A stretch of DNA of 64,000 nt from Pseudomonas fulva (GTDB lineage Bacteria > Pseudomonadota > Gammaproteobacteria > Pseudomonadales > Pseudomonadaceae): NCBI RefSeq assembly GCF_015680705.1, contig NZ_JADNYP010000007.1, positions 124,001 through 188,000 on the forward strand, read 5' to 3'. Every line of letters starts with the position of its first letter. The first letter of the stretch is position 1. The position numbers were made by a program, and so were the translations under genes. Under the pieces are notes generated by a model. It did not search any database, was not told where the DNA came from, and was given only the letters and a program-made list of their open reading frames with translations. This document shows, one piece after another, positions 33,600-44,183 of this stretch.

Positions 33600-35252
33600 T
33601 CAGCCCGGCCAGACGGGCGTCGAGCGAGCCAGCAGGGCTTGCACGTCGAGCCCGCGCGGCAAGCTGCCATAAGCGCGCCCGCCAGGCCCCAGGCGGCTGG
33701 CGATGAAAGCGTCGCTGACCGCCGAGTCGCCGGCCTCCAGCAGGAGCCTGGCCTGTAGCGCCAGAGCGATGTCCTCGGTGACCTGGCGGGCTCGGTACTG
33801 CAGGTCGTCGGGATCGCCCAGGGCCTGCATGAGCCCGGCGACATGCGTGGCCAGGCGCGCATCGCCATGGCCATCGCCCAGCTCCATCCGCAGCGCCTCG
33901 AGGGTCGCGGGTTCCTTCGCCAAGGCGCGCAGCACGTCGAGGCACTGGACATTGCCGGAGCCTTCCCAGATGGAGTTGACCGGCGCTTCGCGATACAGGC
34001 GCGGCAGGATGCTGTCCTCGACATAGCCGGCGCCGCCCAGGCACTCGGCGGCTTCGTTGATCATGGCCGGGGCCCGCTTGCAGATCCAGTATTTGCCAAC
34101 GGCGGTCACCAGGCGGGCGAAATGCGCCTGCCGCGGATCATCCAGGTGGTCGAGCGCCTGTCCCATGCGCAGGCTCAGCGCCAGCGCCGCCTCGCTTTCC
34201 AATGCCAGGTCGGCCAGCACGTTCTGCATCAGCGGCCAGTCGACCAGCGGGCGACCGCCAACCTTGCGGTGCGCGCAATGGTGGCTGGCCTGGGTAAGGG
34301 CCTGGCGCATCAGCGCGCTGGAGCCGACCATGCAATCGAAGCGGGTCATCGCCACCATCTCGATGATGGTCGCGACGCCCCGCCCTTCTTCGCCAAGCAT
34401 CCAGGCCAGGGCGCCACGCAGCTCCACCTCGCTGGACGCGTTGGAATGGTTGCCAAGCTTGTCCTTGAGCCGCTGGATATAGAACTGGTTGCGACTGTCG
34501 TCGGGGCGATGCCGGGGCAGCAGGAAGCAGCTCAAGCCTTTGTCGGTCTGGGCCAGGGTGAGGAAGGCATCGCACATCGGCGCCGAGCAGAACCACTTGT
34601 GCCCGACCAGCTCATAAGCCTGCCCCGGCCCTGGCTGGCCGACCGGCCAGGCGCGGGTAGTGTTGGCCCGCACGTCGGTGCCGCCCTGCTTTTCGGTCAT
34701 CGCCATGCCCAGGGTCACCCCGGTCTTGTGCCGATCGCCGATGTTGCGCGGGTCGTAGTCACGGGCCAGGACCTTGGGCAGCCAATGATCAGCCAGCTCC
34801 GGTTGCAGGCGAAGCGCCGGCACGGCGGCGAAGGTCATGGTCAACGGGCAGCCACTGCCGGCCTCGGCCTGGGAATGCAGATAGGTCATCGAGGCGCGTG
34901 CCACGTGCGCGCCTTCGCGTGGCTCGGCCCATGGCAGCGACGGCAGGCCGTGTTCGATGGCCGTGCGCATCAACGTATGGTAGGCGGGATGGAATTCCAC
35001 CAGGTCGACGCGGTGGCCCTGGCGGTCATGGCTGCTGAATTGCGGCTTGTTGCGGTTGGCCAGGAAACCGGCCTCCATCAGCGGACCTCCGGCCAGGGCA
35101 CCATAGGCGTCGATCCGGGCCACGGCCCAGCCGGCGCCGAAGCGCCGCGACCATTGTTGCAAGGGCAGGTCCAGGCGATAGAGGTTGGCGCCATCGAGCG
35201 ACGGCGGCTGGTTGGTGACCTCGTGGGTTTCGGCGTACTGATGCAGGTTCAT
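33600..35252 (-). CDS. AidB-like acyl-CoA dehydrogenase
   Basis: This 550-residue flavoprotein starts at the ATG at 35252 (MNLHQYAETHEVTNQPPSLDG). It matches E. coli AidB along its length: NQPP…ANLYRLD, CPLTMTFAAVPAL, the FAD-binding GMAMTEKQGGTDVRANTTR, LVGHKWFCSAPMCDAFL, KDKLGNHSNASSEVEL and PRLYREAPVNSIWEGSGN. AidB is an acyl-CoA dehydrogenase homologue of the alkylation (Ada) response that binds DNA through a C-terminal domain. That extra domain is less basic here, so a metabolic role (short branched acyl-CoA) remains possible. It is followed by amn on the same strand after 67 bases. Confidence 0.88.
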   Translation of the reverse strand: MNLHQYAETHEVTNQPPSLDGANLYRLDLPLQQWSRRFGAGWAVARIDAYGALAGGPLMEAGFLANRNKPQFSSHDRQGHRVDLVEFHPAYHTLMRTAIEHGLPSLPWAEPREGAHVARASMTYLHSQAEAGSGCPLTMTFAAVPALRLQPELADHWLPKVLARDYDPRNIGDRHKTGVTLGMAMTEKQGGTDVRANTTRAWPVGQPGPGQAYELVGHKWFCSAPMCDAFLTLAQTDKGLSCFLLPRHRPDDSRNQFYIQRLKDKLGNHSNASSEVELRGALAWMLGEEGRGVATIIEMVAMTRFDCMVGSSALMRQALTQASHHCAHRKVGGRPLVDWPLMQNVLADLALESEAALALSLRMGQALDHLDDPRQAHFARLVTAVGKYWICKRAPAMINEAAECLGGAGYVEDSILPRLYREAPVNSIWEGSGNVQCLDVLRALAKEPATLEALRMELGDGHGDARLATHVAGLMQALGDPDDLQYRARQVTEDIALALQARLLLEAGDSAVSDAFIASRLGPGGRAYGSLPRGLDVQALLARSTPVWPG

Positions 35253-35475
35253 GCGGTGCTCCCGGGCCGGTGCGTCAGGCCAGTGAAGCACTCCCCACGG
35301 GTGTGCTCAAGACCTTGGCAGGACGGTCCGTCGGGGCGGCGGATCCGGCGCATGGGGTTGCGGGAATGGCGTGTCCTCCCGGCCCCGACACGAAGGTCGT
35401 GGTGGATTTGCAGGGCTTTGGAGGTAGACGCAACTGTGTTCTTCAGCTTTGTCGTCTGGCAGGCAAGCCATGGCA

Positions 35476-37446
35476 TCAGCCCCCCACCGGCAACGTCCTG
35501 ACCTGGCCCACGGGCAAGGTCAGGCACAGGTCGAAGCGGCTGCCCTGTCCCGGCGTGGACTGATGGGACAAGGCGGCGCCGATCAGGTCGCCCAGCTGGC
35601 GGCAGATCGACAGCCCGATGCCGAGCCCGCCGTAGCGGCGCGTCAGCGAGCCATCCACCTGGAAGAAACGCTGGTAGAGAATCGCCTGGTCCAGGTCTTC
35701 GAAGCCGATGCCACTGTCGTGCACGCTGAGGGTCAGCGCCACGCTGTCCGGCCCTACCCGCCGCCCGCGCACCTGCAGCAGGACGCCGCCGTGCTGGGTG
35801 AACTTCAAGGCGTTGTCGAGCAGGCAAGCCAGGCAGCGCGCGAGCTTGCCTGCATCGCCCAGCAGGCAGTCCGGCAGCTGCGCAGGTATGTCCAGGCTCA
35901 GGTACAAGCCTTTGCCGAGGGCCTGCCCGGCATGCCTAGCACGCAGCTGCTCGAGCAGCCGGCGCAGGCTGAAAGCCGCCACATGGGCGCGCAGGCGCCC
36001 GGCCTGAAGTTCGGTGAGCATGAGGATGTCCTCGACCATGGCCATCATGTCCTGCGCCGAGCCGCTGGCGGTGCGATGGTACTGGGCCTGCTCGGCGCTC
36101 ATCGGCAGGGTGCGCATCAGCTCCAGCGAGCCGATCACGCCACTCATGGGAGTGCGCAGTTCATGGGTGACGGTGGCGAGGAAATCGTCCTTGAGACGAT
36201 TGCTGCGGGCCAGCTGGTCATTGAGCTGCTCCAGGGCATGACTGGCCTGGCGCAAGCTGAGCGACTGCCGTTCACGCAGGCTGTTGATCCGGTCGGCCAA
36301 TGCCAGGGACAGCAAGGCCATCTCGAGTGCCGAGCCGATCTGGCTGGCATACATGGTGATGAACAGATTCGGCAGGTAGCCGAGCACCATCAGGATGTTG
36401 ATCACCCCGCCCAGCAGGAAGGCCGACCAGGCGATGAGGAAGTAGCGCGCTACCCGGACGCCGCGCCGCCAGGCATAGAGGCCCGCACCGAAGAGGCTCA
36501 CGCTGAACAGCAGCGCCAGCAGCGTGGCCATGCGCAGGGCAATGCCATAAGGCAGGGTGACGGCTAGCGCCACCACCAGCGCACCCGCTGCCATCAAGGC
36601 CTGCAGCAAGCGATCCAGCCCCCGCCCGAGCCGCGCGGTCTGCAGGAAATGCCGGGCGAACTGGCTGCCGAACAGGCACGCGGCACCAATGAACAGGGGC
36701 GTCGCGGCATTGGCCCACCACGGGCTGTCCGGCCACAGGTAGGCCACCCCGGCGCCGTTGACCGAAACCTGGTACAGGCCGAACGAAGCGATATAGAGGA
36801 TGTAGTACAGGTAGCTGATATCGCGTACGCCAAGGTAGATGAACAGGTTGTACACCAGCATCACCAGCAGCACGCCGTAGATCATGCCCAGCACATACAG
36901 CCGCGCGGGTTGCGCCTCCAGGTAGGCCTGGGCCGACCACAACGTCAATGGCGCCTGGAGCGAGCCCTGGCTTCGCAACCGAAGGTAGACGCTAGTGGCC
37001 TGGCCGGGACGCAATGGCAGTTCGAACAGGTAGTTGTCCTGGCGGATCGGCCGGCTGGCATAGGGCAGGGTGTCCCCGGTGCGCTGGGCCAGGCGCAATC
37101 GGCCCTGGGCATCGGGCAGGTAGAGTTCCAGCTCATCCAGCGGCGGATAGGCCAGTTCCAGCAGCCACTGGCGCGGCGGGCTGGACGCCGGCGCCAGGTA
37201 GCGCAGGTCGACCTTGAGCCAGAACACCGAGCTGGAATAGCCGGCATTGAACGTACCTTGGCCCTGCGCGCGGAAACGCTGGGCGAAGGCTGGCGAACCG
37301 ACCTGGGCGATGCCGAGGATACCGTCGGGGTCTTCGAGGACTTGCAGGTAGCTGCCAAGCGGCAGGCTTCGGGTCTGCCCGGTGAAGTCGACCGCAATGG
37401 CCAGCATGGGCAACCAGCCCAGCACAATGATCAGCAAATAGCGCAT
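35476..37446 (-). CDS. Orphan 7TMR-DISM sensor histidine kinase
   Basis: This 656-residue protein has a signal sequence, a periplasmic 7TMR-DISMED2 domain (about 25–175), seven membrane helices of the 7TMR-DISM family (about 180–385), a short coiled coil (RQASHALEQLNDQLARSNRL), a HisKA domain with H box TVTHELRTPMSG, and a HATPase with N box LDNALKF, G1 DSGIGF and G2 GGLGIGL. There is no receiver domain, unlike RetS or LadS. No response-regulator gene is nearby, so its partner is unlinked. DISMED2 domains are believed to bind carbohydrates. Confidence 0.92.
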   Translation of the reverse strand: MRYLLIIVLGWLPMLAIAVDFTGQTRSLPLGSYLQVLEDPDGILGIAQVGSPAFAQRFRAQGQGTFNAGYSSSVFWLKVDLRYLAPASSPPRQWLLELAYPPLDELELYLPDAQGRLRLAQRTGDTLPYASRPIRQDNYLFELPLRPGQATSVYLRLRSQGSLQAPLTLWSAQAYLEAQPARLYVLGMIYGVLLVMLVYNLFIYLGVRDISYLYYILYIASFGLYQVSVNGAGVAYLWPDSPWWANAATPLFIGAACLFGSQFARHFLQTARLGRGLDRLLQALMAAGALVVALAVTLPYGIALRMATLLALLFSVSLFGAGLYAWRRGVRVARYFLIAWSAFLLGGVINILMVLGYLPNLFITMYASQIGSALEMALLSLALADRINSLRERQSLSLRQASHALEQLNDQLARSNRLKDDFLATVTHELRTPMSGVIGSLELMRTLPMSAEQAQYHRTASGSAQDMMAMVEDILMLTELQAGRLRAHVAAFSLRRLLEQLRARHAGQALGKGLYLSLDIPAQLPDCLLGDAGKLARCLACLLDNALKFTQHGGVLLQVRGRRVGPDSVALTLSVHDSGIGFEDLDQAILYQRFFQVDGSLTRRYGGLGIGLSICRQLGDLIGAALSHQSTPGQGSRFDLCLTLPVGQVRTLPVGG

Positions 37447-37722
37447 AGAGCCCCAGCATGGCCTGTCCGCTCGTGTCGCGCTGGCCTCCCTTTCCCCGCG
37501 TCGACAGCTCCGGCAGGACCTTCATCGAATTATGCGCGCACTCTAGCATAGCTTCAGGGTCTCTAGCGCAGCCTTCTTGAATTATCAACGAACCGCTCTA
37601 GCACGGGCATTACAGAGCAAAATGAAGCCAAGCAACCTGACTGACCGTTCAGCTCGCCGGGACAAGGCGCTGGCACAGGGCGCTGCAGCGACCGCCAGGA
37701 TTTGGTGGTAAGCTCGCGCACC

Positions 37723-38520
37723 ATGAATACCTACAGCTCCCGCCCCGTTGTCCTCTGTCTCTCCGGCCACGACCCTAGTGGCGGTGCCGGCTTGCAGGCA
37801 GATATCGAAGCCCTGATCGCCCAAGGTTGTCATGCCGCGCCCGCGGTGACCGCCCTGACCGTTCAGGATACCGTCAATGTCACCGATTTCCGGGTGCTGG
37901 ACCGCGACTGGGTACTGGCCCAGGCCAACGCCGTGCTCGCCGACTCGAGCGTGGCGGCGGTCAAGCTCGGCATGCTCGGCTCGACCGAAATGGTCGATAC
38001 CGTGACCGAACTGCTCGGCGCCCACCCGCACCTGCCGATGGTCTGCGATCCGGTGCTGCGCGCCGGCGGCGGCGGTCGCCTGGGCAAGGACGAGGTCGGC
38101 TACGCGCTGCGTGAGCGGTTGTTGCCACTGGCGCTGATCGCCACGCCCAACCTTCCCGAAGCGCGCATACTGGCCGAGCTTCCGGAAGGCTCGCCCGACG
38201 AATGCGCGCAGCGCCTGCTGCCGTTCTGCAAGCATCTATTGATCACCGGTGGGCATGGCGACGAAGAGCAGATCCACAATCGCCTCTACAGCCGCGACGG
38301 CCAGCGCCATACCTGGACCTGCCCGCGCCTGCCGGGCAGCTATCACGGTTCCGGTTGCACCCTGGCCAGCGCCCTGGCCGGTCGCCTGGCCTTGGGCGAG
38401 CAGTTGCAAAGCGCGGTGCGCAGCGCCCTGGACTATACCTGGCGGACCCTGCGCGATGCCGAGTGCCTGGGCAAAGGGCAGTTCGTGCCACGTCGCCTGC
38501 CGCTGGATTTCTGTTGCTGA
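37723..38520 (+). CDS. thiD: Hydroxymethylpyrimidine (phospho)kinase
   Basis: This 265-residue protein starts at the ATG at 37723 ([15 protein letters not shown]). It has the ribokinase-fold motifs [44 protein letters not shown] and the C-terminal anion hole [15 protein letters not shown]. It phosphorylates HMP to HMP-P and HMP-PP in thiamine synthesis. thiE follows 19 bases later, then hemL, all rightward. No TPP riboswitch (THI box) is seen upstream of it. Confidence 0.95.
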   Translation: MNTYSSRPVVLCLSGHDPSGGAGLQADIEALIAQGCHAAPAVTALTVQDTVNVTDFRVLDRDWVLAQANAVLADSSVAAVKLGMLGSTEMVDTVTELLGAHPHLPMVCDPVLRAGGGGRLGKDEVGYALRERLLPLALIATPNLPEARILAELPEGSPDECAQRLLPFCKHLLITGGHGDEEQIHNRLYSRDGQRHTWTCPRLPGSYHGSGCTLASALAGRLALGEQLQSAVRSALDYTWRTLRDAECLGKGQFVPRRLPLDFCC

Positions 38521-38539
38521 TTCGCCCCTGAGGCCCGAA

Positions 38540-39163
38540 ATGAACCTACGCGGTCTGTACGCCATCACCGATAGCCAGCTGCTGGCCGGTCGTTTCCTGT
38601 CGCACGTGGAGGCCGCGCTGGAAGGCGGCGTCCGCCTGCTGCAGTACCGTGACAAGAGCGACGACGCCTCGCGTCGCCTGCGCGAGGCCGAGGCGCTGCT
38701 CAGGCTCTGCGAAAGCTACGCCACCGAACTGGTGATCAACGACGATGCCGAGCTGGCCGCGCGCCTGGGTGTCGGCGTGCACCTGGGCCAGGGCGATGGT
38801 CCGCTCGCCCCTGCTCGCGCCCTGCTAGGGCGCCAGACGATCCTTGGCGCTACCTGCCATGCCAGCCTTGACCTGGCCACTCAGGCAGCCGTCGCAGGCG
38901 CGAGCTACGTGGCTTTCGGCCGTTTCTTCAACTCCGTGACCAAGCCCGGCGCAGCGGCTGCCGACCTGGCCTTGCTCGACGCGGCCCGCTCCCGGCTGAA
39001 GCTGCCCATCGCGGTGATCGGCGGCATCACCCTGGACAATGCCGCCCCGCTGGTCGCCCATGGCGCCGACCTGCTGGCGGTGATCCACGGCCTGTTCGGC
39101 GCCGACAGCGCGCAGGAAGTCACCCGCCGCGCCCGTGCCTTCAATGCCATGTTCACCTCCTGA
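38540..39163 (+). CDS. thiE: Thiamine-phosphate synthase
   Basis: This 207-residue protein starts at the ATG at 38540 ([11 protein letters not shown]). It is a TIM barrel with the family motifs [45 protein letters not shown] and [13 protein letters not shown]. It joins HMP-PP with the thiazole phosphate to give thiamine phosphate. It follows thiD and precedes hemL in one transcriptional direction. Confidence 0.95.
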   Translation: MNLRGLYAITDSQLLAGRFLSHVEAALEGGVRLLQYRDKSDDASRRLREAEALLRLCESYATELVINDDAELAARLGVGVHLGQGDGPLAPARALLGRQTILGATCHASLDLATQAAVAGASYVAFGRFFNSVTKPGAAAADLALLDAARSRLKLPIAVIGGITLDNAAPLVAHGADLLAVIHGLFGADSAQEVTRRARAFNAMFTS

Positions 39164-39179
39164 TTCGAGAGAAAAGCCC

Positions 39180-40463
39180 ATGTCCCGCTCAGAGTCCCTG
39201 TTCGCCCAAGCCCAGAAGCACATTCCAGGCGGCGTGAACTCGCCCGTCCGTGCCTTCCGCAGCGTCGGCGGCACCCCGCTGTTCTTCAAGCATGCCGAAG
39301 GCGCCTACGTGATCGACGAGGACGACAAGCGCTACGTCGACTATGTCGGTTCCTGGGGCCCGATGATCCTCGGCCACAGCCACCCCGAGGTGCTGGATTC
39401 GGTACGCCGCCAGCTCGAGCATGGTCTGTCCTACGGCGCGCCGACGGCCATGGAAACCGAAATGGCCGACCTGGTCTGCTCGCTGGTGCCGTCCATGGAG
39501 ATGGTGCGCATGGTCAGCTCCGGCACCGAGGCGACCATGAGCGCGATTCGCCTGGCGCGTGGCTACACCGGCCGTGATGCGATCATCAAGTTCGAAGGCT
39601 GCTACCACGGCCATTCCGACAGCCTGCTGGTCAAGGCCGGCTCCGGGCTGCTGACCTCCGGCGTGCCGAGTTCGGCCGGCGTGCCTGCCGATTTCGCCCG
39701 GCACACCCTGACCTTGCCGTTCAACGACATCGCCGCGGTGGCAAAGACCCTCGCCGAAGTCGGCCAGGACGTGGCTTGCATCATCGTCGAGCCGGTCGCC
39801 GGCAACATGAACTGCGTGCCGCCGGCGCCAGGCTTCCTCGAAGGCCTGCGCGAGCAGTGCGACAAGCATGGCGTGGTGCTGATCTTCGACGAAGTGATGA
39901 CCGGTTTTCGCGTCTCCCTCGGTGGCGCCCAGGCCTACTACGGCATCACCCCGGACCTCTCCACCTTCGGCAAGATCGTCGGTGGCGGCATGCCGGTCGG
40001 CTGCTTCGGTGGCAAGCGCCAGATCATGGAGCAGATCGCGCCGTTGGGCCCGGTCTACCAGGCCGGTACCCTGTCCGGCAACCCGCTGGCCATGGCCGCT
40101 GGCCTGACCACCCTGCGCCTGATCAGCCGCCCGGGCTTCCATGACGAGCTGAGCGCCTTCACCAGCCGCATGCTCGATGGCCTGCAGCAGCGTGCCGACG
40201 CGGCCGGCGTGCCTTTCGTCACGACCCAGGCCGGCGCCATGTTCGGCCTGTACTTCACCGGTGCCGACGACATCGTCACCTTCGAGGATGTCATGGGCAG
40301 TGACGTCGAGCGCTTCAAGCGCTTCTTCCACCTGATGCTCGACGGCGGGGTCTACCTGGCGCCGAGTGCGTTCGAGGCGGGCTTCACCTCCATCGCCCAT
40401 GGCGAGACCGAGCTGAAGATCACCCTGGACGCCGCGGAAAAAGCCTTCGCCGCGTTGAAGTGA
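39180..40463 (+). CDS. hemL: Glutamate-1-semialdehyde 2,1-aminomutase
   Basis: This 427-residue protein, the standard length, starts at the ATG at 39180 ([18 protein letters not shown]). It is a PLP class III aminotransferase with [14 protein letters not shown], the phosphate-binding [17 protein letters not shown] and the PLP-lysine segment [13 protein letters not shown]. It converts glutamate-1-semialdehyde to 5-aminolevulinate for haem and other tetrapyrroles. It lies 16 bases after thiE. Confidence 0.97.
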   Translation: MSRSESLFAQAQKHIPGGVNSPVRAFRSVGGTPLFFKHAEGAYVIDEDDKRYVDYVGSWGPMILGHSHPEVLDSVRRQLEHGLSYGAPTAMETEMADLVCSLVPSMEMVRMVSSGTEATMSAIRLARGYTGRDAIIKFEGCYHGHSDSLLVKAGSGLLTSGVPSSAGVPADFARHTLTLPFNDIAAVAKTLAEVGQDVACIIVEPVAGNMNCVPPAPGFLEGLREQCDKHGVVLIFDEVMTGFRVSLGGAQAYYGITPDLSTFGKIVGGGMPVGCFGGKRQIMEQIAPLGPVYQAGTLSGNPLAMAAGLTTLRLISRPGFHDELSAFTSRMLDGLQQRADAAGVPFVTTQAGAMFGLYFTGADDIVTFEDVMGSDVERFKRFFHLMLDGGVYLAPSAFEAGFTSIAHGETELKITLDAAEKAFAALK

Positions 40464-40576
40464 TCCTGGCGCCGCGCTGCCGGGCCACCTGCGCCCGACA
40501 GCGCGCGCGGGCTTGCGGGTTTTGCCGGCGCGCTCGCCAGGCGGCGCAAACAATGCGTGGAAAATCGAGTAAATCT

Positions 40577-40606
40577 TTGTAAGGTGTGCGCTGCTTATCC
40601 CATAAT
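40577..40606 (+). promoter_or_regulatory. Sigma70-type promoter for the Sel1/TPR gene
   Basis: TTGTAA (40577–40582), an 18-base spacer and CATAAT (40601–40606) lie 50 bases before the next start codon. The hexamers each differ from consensus in two positions or fewer. Confidence 0.5.
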
Positions 40607-40655
40607 GTGCCACCAGAGACATTGGCCGCAGCTTTGCAGAGGTAAGTCGATCCCC

Positions 40656-41207
40656 ATGAACCGCACCGGCCGCGCCCTTGCCCTGGGCTGCCTGTTGCTT
40701 CTCCAGCCTCTGCTGGCCCTGGCAGAGAGCGGCAATTCGCTGCTCATCCCGACCACGGGTCGTTGCACCCTCGATACCCAGCCGCAGGACCTGGCCAGGG
40801 CGTTGCAGGCGTGCGAGCAGACCGCCGCATCGGGCGATGCGCAGGCCCAGTACGAGCTGGGTGAGTTCTTCTACAGTGGCAACCAGGCCTCCCGCGACCT
40901 GGGCAAGGCACTGGAGTATTTCGAACAGGCTTCGCTGCAAGGGCACGCCCAGGCCCAGTATCGTCTGGGTGGCATGTTCTTTCATGGCGAGGGCGTACCG
41001 GCCAACGACGTGCAGGCCTACATCCTGCTGAAGATGGCCGCCGTCAATGGTGCCGAGGATGCACTGGACCTGGCCGACGAAGTCTCGGCCGAGATGCCGC
41101 GCGACGAACTCGAGCGCGCCACGCAGGTGCTCGGGCAGATCTTCCGCAAGTACTTGCTCGAGCTGCAGAATGCCGATGGGCGCACGCCCTTCTCGCCGCT
41201 TCCCTAG
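40656..41207 (+). CDS. Exported Sel1/TPR-repeat protein
   Basis: This 183-residue protein starts at the ATG at 40656 (MNRTGRALALGCLLLLQPLLALAES), with AGAGGT twelve bases upstream. A clear signal peptide ends at LALAES. Two Sel1-like repeats follow (SGDAQAQYELGEFFYSG, then QGHAQAQYRLGGMFFHGEG). Such solenoid proteins act as periplasmic scaffolds. It has the same relative place (after hemL) in other pseudomonads; function unknown. Confidence 0.85.
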   Translation: MNRTGRALALGCLLLLQPLLALAESGNSLLIPTTGRCTLDTQPQDLARALQACEQTAASGDAQAQYELGEFFYSGNQASRDLGKALEYFEQASLQGHAQAQYRLGGMFFHGEGVPANDVQAYILLKMAAVNGAEDALDLADEVSAEMPRDELERATQVLGQIFRKYLLELQNADGRTPFSPLP

Positions 41208-41262
41208 CGCGGTGCTTCAAGGACGCTTCTGAAACACCACGCCAGGGCGACCGGGCAAACGG

Positions 41263-41589
41263 CTACTTGTCCGGCATCGGCATCGGGAATGGCATCACGT
41301 TGCCACCCCCCTTCGCCTCGCTGATCTTCACCGCGCCGACCCGCTCCACTTCGTCGATGCGCACGATCGAGTGCATCGGCACGAAGCTGCGCACCACGCC
41401 GTCGAACTGGGCCTTGAGCTTTTCTTCGCTGGGGTCGACCACCATCTGGGTCCGCTCGCCGAAGACGAACTCCTCGACTTCCAGGAAGCCCCACAGGTCG
41501 CTCTGGTAGATCTGCCGGGCATACATCTCGAAGACCTGGCCCTGGTTGAGGAAAATCACTTTGTACAAAGGGGTATCGCGCTTGGTCAT
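41263..41589 (-). CDS. DUF1820 family protein
   Basis: This 108-residue protein starts at the ATG at 41589 (MTKRDTPLYKVIFLNQGQ). It matches the DUF1820 family of gammaproteobacterial small proteins, with FEMYARQIYQSDLWGFLEVEEFVFG and SIVRIDEVERVGAVKI, and a Gly/Pro/Met-rich C-terminus. Function unknown. In P. aeruginosa the neighbour across the gap is miaB; here it is phoH. Confidence 0.9.
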   Translation of the reverse strand: MTKRDTPLYKVIFLNQGQVFEMYARQIYQSDLWGFLEVEEFVFGERTQMVVDPSEEKLKAQFDGVVRSFVPMHSIVRIDEVERVGAVKISEAKGGGNVMPFPMPMPDK

Positions 41590-41844
41590 GGTCGCAAGGC
41601 ACTGTCGAGCAAAGATGGAAAGAGCGCGATCATAACAGACCGCGGTGCCCGACAAGCATCGACCGCCCGGCATGGCGACGTGCGCCAGCGACCGGCGCCG
41701 ACCGGACCGCAGGCCGTCCGACGCCGGCCACGGCACGCTGCATGGTCCATCTGCGACCCTTGATCGCCTGGGTGCTTTCGTCACTGCCGATCAAGGGTTA
41801 TTCTTGTTTCACATTCCTATGCTGGCGAGCGGCCCAAAACCACC

Positions 41845-42843
41845 TTGAACGCACCCATACAACCTCATCGTTTCACCCTCGAGCCCTTCGAGGCCCATCG
41901 TTTCGCCAACCTGTGCGGACAGTTCGACGAGCACTTGCGGCTGATCGAACAGCGCCTGGCCATCGAGATCCGCAATCGCGGCAACCAGTTCGAACTCATC
42001 GGCGAACCCAAGACCACCTCATCCGCTGAACAGCTGCTGCGCCGGCTCTATCGCGAGGCCAAGGCCACCGAGCTGTCGCCGGAGATGGTCCATCTGTACC
42101 TGCAGGAGTCGACCGTGGAAAACCTCGATACACCGGCGGTGAACGAAGTTGGCGTCTCGCTGCGCACGCGAAAGGGCAACATTCGCCCGCGCGGCGTCAA
42201 CCAGCAGCGCTACGTCAAGGAAATCCTGGCCAACGACATCAACTTCGGCATCGGTCCGGCCGGTACCGGCAAGACCTACCTGGCCGTGGCCTGCGCGGTC
42301 GATGCCCTGGAGCGCGAGCAGGTACGTCGCATCCTGCTAGTCCGCCCGGCGGTCGAGGCGGGCGAAAAGCTCGGCTTCCTGCCTGGCGACCTGGCGCAGA
42401 AGATCGACCCCTACCTGCGCCCGCTGTACGACGCGCTGTACGAGATGCTCGGCTTCGAGCACGTGGCCAAGCTGATCGAGCGCCAGGTGATCGAGATCGC
42501 CCCGCTGGCGTACATGCGTGGCCGCACCTTGAACAACAGCTTCATCATCCTCGACGAAAGCCAGAACACCACGCTCGAGCAGATGAAGATGTTCCTCACC
42601 CGTATCGGCTTCGGCTCGACCGCGGTGATCACCGGCGACATCACCCAGGTCGACCTGCCACGCGGCACCAAGTCGGGCCTGGCCCACGTGATCGAGGTGC
42701 TCAAGGACGTACCGGGCATCAGCTTCACCCATTTCCAGCCGAAAGATGTCGTGCGCCATCCGCTGGTGCAGCGCATCGTCGAGGCCTACGACCGCTTCGA
42801 CGCTCGCCAGGCCAAGCCCGAGGCGCCTGCCAGCGATGCTTGA
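41845..42843 (+). CDS. ybeZ: PhoH-family ATPase (YbeZ)
   Basis: This 332-residue protein starts at TTG 41845 ([17 protein letters not shown]); no clear ribosome site is seen and no better start exists downstream with family conservation. It has a KH-like N-terminal part and a PhoH P-loop: Walker [12 protein letters not shown] and Walker [12 protein letters not shown]. YbeZ works with the YbeY endoribonuclease in 16S rRNA maturation and ribosome quality control. It heads the ybeZ–ybeY–corC–lnt operon. The 5' end of this gene now faces a 255-base region where miaB is expected. Confidence 0.93.
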   Translation: MNAPIQPHRFTLEPFEAHRFANLCGQFDEHLRLIEQRLAIEIRNRGNQFELIGEPKTTSSAEQLLRRLYREAKATELSPEMVHLYLQESTVENLDTPAVNEVGVSLRTRKGNIRPRGVNQQRYVKEILANDINFGIGPAGTGKTYLAVACAVDALEREQVRRILLVRPAVEAGEKLGFLPGDLAQKIDPYLRPLYDALYEMLGFEHVAKLIERQVIEIAPLAYMRGRTLNNSFIILDESQNTTLEQMKMFLTRIGFGSTAVITGDITQVDLPRGTKSGLAHVIEVLKDVPGISFTHFQPKDVVRHPLVQRIVEAYDRFDARQAKPEAPASDA

Positions 42844-43330
42844 ACTGGACCTGCAACGGGCAACCGATGCGGCTGCCCCGGACGATGCCGACTTTCGCCG
42901 CTGGTGCGAGCTGGCCCTGCGCCAGCGCAGCGCCGACTCGGAAATGACCATCCGCCTGGTCGGCCTCGACGAAGGACGCGAGTTGAACCGTACCTACCGG
43001 CACAAGGACTACGCTACCAACGTGCTGTCCTTTCCTGCCGATGTGCCGGACGAGCTGCTCGACATACCACTGCTGGGCGACCTGGTGATCTGCGTCCCGG
43101 TGGTCGAGCGCGAGGCTGCCGAGCAGGGCAAGCTGCTCCAGGCGCACTGGGCGCACCTGGTCATCCACGGCTGCCTGCACCTGCTCGGCTACGACCATAT
43201 CGAAGACGCGCAAGCCGAGGAAATGGAAGCATTGGAGCGGACCCTGCTCGCCGAGCTGGGTCATCCGGATCCCTACGCCTTCGATGAAACCGACCTGCCA
43301 CATTCAGATACCTGCAAGGATCACGAGTAA
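42836..43330 (+). CDS. ybeY: rRNA maturation endoribonuclease YbeY
   Basis: This 164-residue protein starts at the ATG at 42836, overlapping the ybeZ stop by eight bases. The zinc site [11 protein letters not shown] (pattern HxxxHxxxxxH) is complete, and TNVLSFP and GDLVIC precede it. It is a metal-dependent endoribonuclease that trims the 3' end of 16S rRNA. It is translationally coupled to ybeZ and is five bases from corC. Confidence 0.95.
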   Translation: MLELDLQRATDAAAPDDADFRRWCELALRQRSADSEMTIRLVGLDEGRELNRTYRHKDYATNVLSFPADVPDELLDIPLLGDLVICVPVVEREAAEQGKLLQAHWAHLVIHGCLHLLGYDHIEDAQAEEMEALERTLLAELGHPDPYAFDETDLPHSDTCKDHE

Positions 43331-43335
43331 CCGCC

Positions 43336-44181
43336 ATGAGCGAAGATCGATCGAGCAACGGACAAAAGTCCTGGCTGGGCAAACTTACCCAGGCTTTTGT
43401 CCATGAGCCGAAAAACCGCCAGGAGCTCCTGGAACTCCTGCGCGAAGCGCACCAGAACAAACTGCTGGACAGCGAGGCGCTGACCATCGTCGAAGGCGCC
43501 ATCCAGGTCGCCGACCTGCAGGTACGCGACATCATGGTGCCGCGCTCGCAGATGATCAGCATTCGCGCCAGCCAGTCGCCGCGCGAGTTCCTGCCGTCGA
43601 TCATCGACGCGGCTCACTCGCGCTACCCGGTCATTGGCGAGAGCCATGACGACGTGCTCGGCGTGTTGCTGGCCAAGGACCTGCTGCCGCTGATCCTCAA
43701 GGAGAACGGCGACAGCTTCAACATCAAGGACCTGCTGCGCCCGGCCACCTTCGTGCCCGAATCCAAGCGCCTGAACGTGCTGCTGCGCGAGTTCCGCGCC
43801 AATCACAACCACATGGCCATCGTCATCGACGAATACGGCGGCGTGGCCGGCCTGGTGACCATCGAGGACGTGCTCGAGCAGATCGTCGGCGACATCGAGG
43901 ACGAGCACGATGTCGAGGAAGATAGCTACATCAAGCCTCTGCCTAGCGGCGATTTCCTGATCAAGGCGCTGACCCCGATCGAGAACTTCAACGAGTTCTT
44001 CGACGGCGAGTTCTCCGATGACGAGTTCGACACGGTCGGCGGCCTGGTCATGAAAGCCTTCGGCTACATGCCCAAGCGCAACGAAACCACCGAGATCGGC
44101 GCCTACCGCTTCCGCGTGCTCAATGCCGACAGCCGGCGCATCCATCTGCTGCGCCTGACCCCGACCAATCGCCAAGGATAG
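43336..44181 (+). CDS. corC: CorC-like CBS-domain protein (magnesium/cobalt efflux)
   Basis: This 281-residue protein has a CBS pair ([47 protein letters not shown]) followed by a CorC_HlyC transporter-associated domain ([21 protein letters not shown]). It has no membrane segments, as expected for the YbeX/CorC type. It is linked to Mg2+/Co2+ efflux and to ribosome metabolism in E. coli. It lies between ybeY and lnt in the same operon. Confidence 0.93.
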   Translation: MSEDRSSNGQKSWLGKLTQAFVHEPKNRQELLELLREAHQNKLLDSEALTIVEGAIQVADLQVRDIMVPRSQMISIRASQSPREFLPSIIDAAHSRYPVIGESHDDVLGVLLAKDLLPLILKENGDSFNIKDLLRPATFVPESKRLNVLLREFRANHNHMAIVIDEYGGVAGLVTIEDVLEQIVGDIEDEHDVEEDSYIKPLPSGDFLIKALTPIENFNEFFDGEFSDDEFDTVGGLVMKAFGYMPKRNETTEIGAYRFRVLNADSRRIHLLRLTPTNRQG

Positions 44182-44183
44182 AC

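Noticed and set aside
37447..37722. Possible TPP riboswitch before thiD
   Set aside because: No CTGAGA/ACCTGAT-type THI-box core is visible in the 276-base leader.
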